Positions 58,763-64,000 of a stretch of 64,000 nt of DNA are shown in pieces. The notes beneath the pieces are model-generated. The model searched no databases and was not told where the DNA came from. It was given only the letters and a program-made list of their open reading frames with translations. How positions within the stretch are numbered: the stretch's first letter is position 1; each line of letters starts with the position of its first letter. Position numbers and translations under genes: made by a program. The DNA is from Rhypophila decipiens (lineage: Eukaryota; Ascomycota; Sordariomycetes; Sordariales; Naviculisporaceae): the NCBI GenBank assembly GCA_033297075.1, contig MU858045.1:744001-808000 (forward strand). The letters run 5' to 3'.

Positions 58763-61000
58763 ATGGAACCCTCCAGAGCCGCGTCGCCCTCCCCGGCTCC
58801 CCCCTCCTCCCCTTCACCACAACCCACGACAGCGATGCACGACGAGCAATTGAGCTCCCCGAGCAGCAGTGCCGGCCTCCCGACAGGCCCCGACAGCTCG
58901 TCCTTCCTTGAATCTGACCCTACACATCCAAACGCCGAGCTTGAAAGACATCCCAAGGGGAAGAGGAAACGCACCGCGTAAGTGGGGCCCAGGGTTTTGG
59001 GACCGCGCTTTTTTAAAGCTGTTCCCAATGAGCACCTTTGGCGGGTCCAATTGACTTTGCATACTAATGACATGAACCATGATCTAGTGCCAAAGACAAA
59101 GCAGTTCTCGAGGCGGCATACAATTCAAACCCCAAGCCAGACAAGGCGGCGCGTCTTGAGATTGTAAAGCGCGTTTCTCTCAACGAGAAAGAGGTCCAGG
59201 TCAGTTCAAGGGTTCCCCCCAGCGCTTGTTTGTTGTATCTCCGCTATTTGACGAGGTCCCACTCGCCAATCCACTTCCTACTCTCTGCCGGTCGTGCCAA
59301 TTGTTTTGGTGTGGAAACTCGGGAGACAAGCCACTAACACTTTTTGCGTGCTTACCACATAGATCTGGTTCCAAAATCGAAGACAAAATGACCGGAGGAA
59401 ATCGCGCCCACTTTCACCCCAAGAGATTGCCGCCCTGAGATATGGTGGCATGCAGATCCTGTCGTCCGATCCTCTGAATTATAATTCTTCCTTTGACTCC
59501 GAACACACATCGCCTCTTCAAAGCATGTCTCGTCCGGAACACGAAAGCTCTCCTCCAATGCGTTCCGATCAGCTTGTCACCACTTCTTCGGACAGCCCAG
59601 AACAGAGACTGGTTCGGGAGACTCCTCAGATGCCTCGGGAACCGCGCCGTGAGGTGGAAGCAGACGCGAATGTCCAGCAAATAACATCAGTGACACCACC
59701 GCAAAAGGAATTGCAGACGAAAACGCCAATTAATCCCCCGCAGTCCCTGTCACAGTCTTTCCCGAGCTCTGTGGGCTATCTCTCCAACCGGTGGAATTCT
59801 AACAATTCGTTTGCTACCCCATCAACCCATGGCCGCCCTGGAGATGACTCTTTCAGGTTTGTCCTCACTTACCCTGACCGTGGAAGTTCTCACACTAATG
59901 TGAATCACAGGCTTGAATCCTACGTTTCCTCCTCTTGCCCTGCCTCCATATCTCAAAGCTCTGTGCTTCCTCCCCCAAGCTCCCAGTCGTCTCAATTCCG
60001 TCTTTCTCTGTCACTAGAGGGCAAGGCAGAGGTTATCTCAACCATACCGTCCCCTCCACGAATGGCTCCTCAGCCTTCTCATATCGATATGCGGCCGATT
60101 CGCCGTCCCAACTTACAGCGAAGCCACAGTGCTTCGCCCTCCATTACGCTTCCTCCCATCTCTACTATCACAAGTTCTCTGACTAGTTCCACCGTTGGCC
60201 CATTACCGCCACGTCTCTCACGTGGCCGGTCACGAGATGTTCATGCCTGGGAATTTGCTTGTGATGGAAGCAATCGAGAGGATACACTCACGGCCCAGGC
60301 AAAATACGAGAGCGATGGTTCGGCCATTGCTGCTATTAATCTGCTGAGGTCGACCAGCTCAAACGGCTGCATCAGCCCATTACAGTCAAACAGCACAAAG
60401 CGAAATGCTGCCATTAGCAAGGTGGCTCCCCGTTCCGGTACGGCTAAGAAGGCCAAGCTGGCGAGGACCACGAGCAGTGTTGCAAGACTACAGAGCAGCG
60501 TCGGACAGACCAACAGGAGGCCGATTGAAAAGGATATCGGAAAGGATTCGGAGAAACTGAAGGTCTCGGTTCTTCTCTCTCCCGGTGGCGACTCAGACAA
60601 GGAAAACTGGAGTCCCGACGAAGAAGGAAATGCCAGGTTCGCCTTCAGCCAACCTCACTCTAACAGCCCTGCGAACGGACGGCGCCCTCTTCCCTCTGGG
60701 TCCTCTCGCCTGGATAAGAAGAATCCGAGGCGGGCACCGGGCCGTCCTTTACAAGAATATCGCGGATCCAGTCTGTTTGCGAATCGTGCCAGCACAGCAC
60801 CATCCCATGGACGCAAACAAAAGCGCGGTCAGTCTCCAGGCCTGGATATCTTTGAGGATTCTGGAAGCCCCAACGGTTCTCAACCCGTAGTGGATGACGA
60901 GGTTGAGCGGTTCATGCGCGGAGATGTCAGCCCAAGCAAGAAGGGGGACGTTGATGCTGTTGCTGGCTTGCTGTCTCTTAGTCAAGGCAACTGGCGGTAA
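58763..61000 (+). CDS. Homeobox transcription factor
   Basis: Exons 58763-58977, 59088-59199 and from 59363 encode a homeodomain split by two introns (about residues 66-126): KGKRKRTAAKDKAVLEAAYN, LNEKEVQIWFQNRRQNDRRK. The recognition-helix WFQNRR is intact. The exon-3 frame runs to 61000; a GT-AG candidate intron of 54 nt (59857-59910, with a CTAAT branch site) lies in it without breaking the frame, so length is 636 with it spliced or 654 without. The rest is Ser/Pro-rich and probably disordered, with a KRNAAISKVAPR basic region and a late acidic stretch (DDEVERFMRGD). Relatives include yeast Yox1/Yhp1-type repressors and filamentous-fungal developmental regulators; which group it belongs to cannot be settled by reading alone. 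Confidence 0.93.
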
Positions 61001-62290
61001 CATGTTGGACCTCATTCCGTCCTTCGTTCTGTTAATGGTTATTCCCCGCAACTGGTATAGGGACATTTTTGTCACTGGTCTTTGATCTGGCTGGTGTTTG
61101 GCGTCGAGATTCGTCCACATCCTCGCGGATTAATGTATTTCCGGCGATGAGCAATTGGAGTTCTCATATTGTAGTTTTTATGGGTACGGCGATGGTTAGC
61201 AGGCGAAGCAAAAGTGTACTCTTTTCTCATTTCGTCTTTCCTCCTTTGGTATCGGGATAGGAAGGAAATGGTCCGGTACGGCATGCAAACTGGCTGGATG
61301 GGACCACGGAATAGGTTATGGGCCCGGAGTTTGGTGTTGGGTATTCTTTGTACGAACGGCTTTGAACCGGTTACTGGTTGATTGATCATGCATGATTGAT
61401 CATTGATCAGCTGGGTTTGGGTTTTCTTGGTGCTTGATTGATCAATCATCATTCAGTTGATGTGTCGGCTTTTATGGTCTTCATCTCCTTGGAGATCATT
61501 ATGTGTATAGTAAGGTCATATTTGCCTATGTACATGTCGGTCTTCCGGTCGGGTAGCAAGCGTTATGGTTCGACACGTGTCTGGTGTCCTTTGACTCTGG
61601 CATGCATCCGGCAGCCGGATCATTGACAGGCAACGATCAGAGATAGTCGGCTGCTAATGGAATCAATTGATCGGAGGTTTAAGTCCGTCTTGTGTTGATG
61701 AACGCGCTAGCTGTGGTTGCATGGGTGAGCGATATGGCATTCATGCTCTTAACTGGCGATCGTCTCACTCAAGCTCCCTGCCTGCCTTGGACTTCCAGGT
61801 ATATTATTGGCTCCAATGGCCCTTTATTTCAACATCAGCACCAAGCCCACCTGGCGCAGTTGGTACTCCATAACAGTCTGGAAGTGAAGTGAGTGGGGAG
61901 AAATGATAGTTTGTGGGTCAAGGGAAGTCTAGACCTCTGTTGCCAGGGGCTTTGGTGAAGTTTGGGAAGGCACTATTGCTCAACCGTTACATCGTAACAT
62001 AGCCAAGTTTCCAGCTCACACACTCATCTGGCTCTCGACCACGCTATTGCCGGTGGAAATACCAGAAATGCAAGTCACCTGGGATTGCATCTCCCTTTTA
62101 CGGAATAGGCAAGAAGTACACATCAGAAACTATGTTGTTCGAGACTCAGGGGGAGCAGCCTGTCTCTCATTTGTGTGTATATAAGTAGGTAGATGACCTG
62201 GAGACGGACAGGACTGGATATCACCGTCATCTCAAACCCCTTTTGCATGTCTGCTTTCGGTGCCATCTGGACATTGTCACTCTTGTGAAG
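61001..62290. other. Spacer homeobox gene / WSC gene
   Basis: Homeobox 3' flank and WSC promoter. It includes a cluster of TGATCA-based palindromes at 61376-61448. Minus-strand frames have no motif. Confidence 0.5.
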
Positions 62291-64000
62291 ATGGGTTCCT
62301 TCCTGTTCAAACTGCGGTGCTTGCCGCTTGCCGCTCTCTTTCTCCCCACGGCCTCGGCTCTTCCTGCCGAGAATAACCTCCGCACCCGGGACACGAGCTT
62401 CACGTCGCTCGGATGCTTTAGCGATAGCCCAAGCCGCATCCTGCCCAACAAGGTCATCAGTACCCATGATATGACAGCCGCCAGATGCGCTCTCAACTGT
62501 GCCGGCTACGACTACTTCGGGACGCAGTATTCCTCCGAATGCTACTGCGGCAACGACGCCGCCCATTTCCGGATTCTAGTACAAGGGATGCTACACCGAC
62601 AACGTTCCCGAACGTGTCTTGGCCGGTATAACAGTGGCTACGGATGATATGACTCTGGAAAAGTGTGCCAATTTCTGTCAGGTGGGCGGCTATCCTGCCT
62701 TTGGCGTTGAGTATGGTTCCGAGTGCTTCTGTGGAACCAGCTTGGACACCCGTTCGACCAAGGTGCCCGAGGTCGAGTGCTCTATGACGTGCAAGGGAGA
62801 CGGTACTCAGTCTTGTGGAGGACCGAACCGTCTTAATGTCTACCAGGTTCCATCTTCGGTCGGGGGTGGGAGCAACGTCGAGACAGTTGGCGAGTTCCGG
62901 TATGCATCATGCTGGACCGACGATGTCAATGACCGCGCGCTGAAGGCTGTCGACTGGCGGACCGACGACATGACGGTCGAGAAGTGTGCCGACCGATGCA
63001 CGGGGTACTCTTACTTCGGCCTCGAGTACTCTCGCGAGTGCTTCTGCGGGAATGAACTTGCCCACCGCAGCACGTCAGCCCCCGAGAAAGAGTGTGCCAT
63101 GCTCTGCGTGGGAAATCCGAGCCAGCTCTGCGGTGGGGGCTCTAGGTTGAACTTGTACACCAGGGTGGCAGCGTCAACCTCGGTATCGAGCTCGAGCTCG
63201 AGCTCGACAACTGCGCCCCAAAGCTCCATCGTGCCATCCTCTCAGGCGCCGTCCTCGATCATGTCGAGCACCGCCTCGTCGAATATCATTACCAGCTCCA
63301 GCACCGCGGCACCGTCGTCCTCGTCGTCCCCGGCTTCGACCACATCCTCCACCGTGGTCTCAACTTCGCCATCAACCTCGTCATCAACCACACCATCAAC
63401 CTCGACCTCATCAACGAGCCAAGGCCCGGAGTTGACGACTATCACTAGCTGCCCGCCCGAACCCACATACCACGGCACCACGGGCGAGCGTTGCTACAGA
63501 TCTGGGGGCCTGCCAGCCCCTTGCAGGACGCTCGGCAGCAGCACCCTCAACTCAAGAAGTCTTCAACCCACAGCAAGTGCCTGCAAATCCGCTCTGACTC
63601 GCTACGGCATGACCCCCGTCCCCGCCGCATCCGCTTGTTTCCCTACTAGTATTCCAGCTATCCCAATCTCAGCGGTTGCGGCCTCAATCCGCAGCAGTAT
63701 TTATGATTGCATCAACGCTCCTACTGCCTCCCTCGTCTGCAACTTTAACGCCGATTGCCAGACCAACACCTACACAGTCGGCCAAGTTCCCTCGCCAACT
63801 CCTAGCCTCGGCGTAGACCTTCTCGGCAGCGATGGCACATTTGAATCCGGAACTCTAGGGAACTGGGTCCTGGGCTCGGGCACTAACCTCGTGTCCACGA
63901 CAGTCACCACGGTGAATCCCAGGTCGGGGTCCCGTTCTCTGCTGATGCGCTATCTGAACGTCAACGGAGGTGGCAATTCCATCACGTACAACATGTTTGT
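62291..64000 (+). CDS. Secreted WSC-domain protein, partial at window end, frame break near the start
   Basis: The ATG at 62291 opens a signal peptide (FLFKLRCLPLAALFLPTASA) and a first WSC domain (LGCFSDSPSRIL to ECYCGNDAAH). That frame then breaks at about 62560-62580 and would stop at 62647. In another frame two full WSC domains continue: GCYTDNVPERVLAG to CGGPNRLNVY (about 62586-62845) and ASCWTDDVNDRALKAV to CGGGSRLNLY (about 62907-63157). A Ser/Thr-rich O-glycosylation linker follows (63170-63420), then a Cys-containing region and a carbohydrate-binding-like start (FESGTLGNWVLGSG) that leaves the window still open. The first WSC domain lacks its second half, so this looks like a small deletion that also shifted frame. 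A 127-nt intron (62453-62579, GTCATC donor) would rejoin the frames but would remove most of WSC1. Confidence 0.75.

Noticed and set aside
1..64000. CRISPR arrays, insertion sequences, integrase, retroelement or secondary-metabolite cluster
   Set aside because: None is seen: no regular short spaced repeats, no transposase or reverse-transcriptase motifs, no PKS/NRPS signatures, and the genome is eukaryotic.

Overview
The window is nuclear DNA of a filamentous ascomycete, most likely a Sordariomycete near Sordariales (Podospora/Chaetomium/Neurospora-like). The basis is the gene set (Atg10, Polo kinase, tricalbin, U2AF23, Clr5-ankyrin and WSC proteins), short 50-80 nt introns with GTRNGT donors and CTRAC-like branch points, moderately G+C-rich codons, single genes with their own promoters on both strands, and long spacers. 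No bacterial, viral or transposase gene is visible. Assignments come from reading the translations; no database search was run.

Left part (1-17 kb): a class II aldolase/adducin-fold protein, pyrroline-5-carboxylate reductase, and a small conserved fungal membrane protein lie among long spacers. They are followed by about 8.4 kb (8132-16555) without a credible protein gene, then a 224-residue protein I do not recognise. Two stretches here look like RNA polymerase III units rather than protein genes. One is on the minus strand near 2.5-2.8 kb and the other on the plus strand near 16.0-16.25 kb. Each has A-box and B-box matches 65-73 nt apart, strong hairpins and a T-run, and neither folds as a tRNA.

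Middle (17.9-31.2 kb): OPA3 and Polo kinase are divergent, followed by an amino-acid permease and a GH47 alpha-1,2-mannosidase, both on the minus strand.

Accessory island (31.2-38.5 kb): a short putative membrane protein, a degenerate tandem repeat, and a large Clr5-ankyrin gene broken by at least three frame changes sit between conserved genes.

Right part (38.6-64 kb): Atg10, a U2B''/Msl1-like RRM protein, Arp2/3 subunit 1 (with a GC-AG intron), U2AF small subunit, a 1514-residue tricalbin with five C2 domains, an ELMO protein, a GRF zinc-finger protein, a homeobox transcription factor, and a secreted WSC protein cut by the window edge. The first WSC repeat of that last gene is truncated and out of frame. 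Two spliceosome components (U2B'' and U2AF23) and two actin/Rac-linked proteins (ARPC1 and ELMO) are near each other, but nothing suggests a cluster; these are ordinary housekeeping genes.
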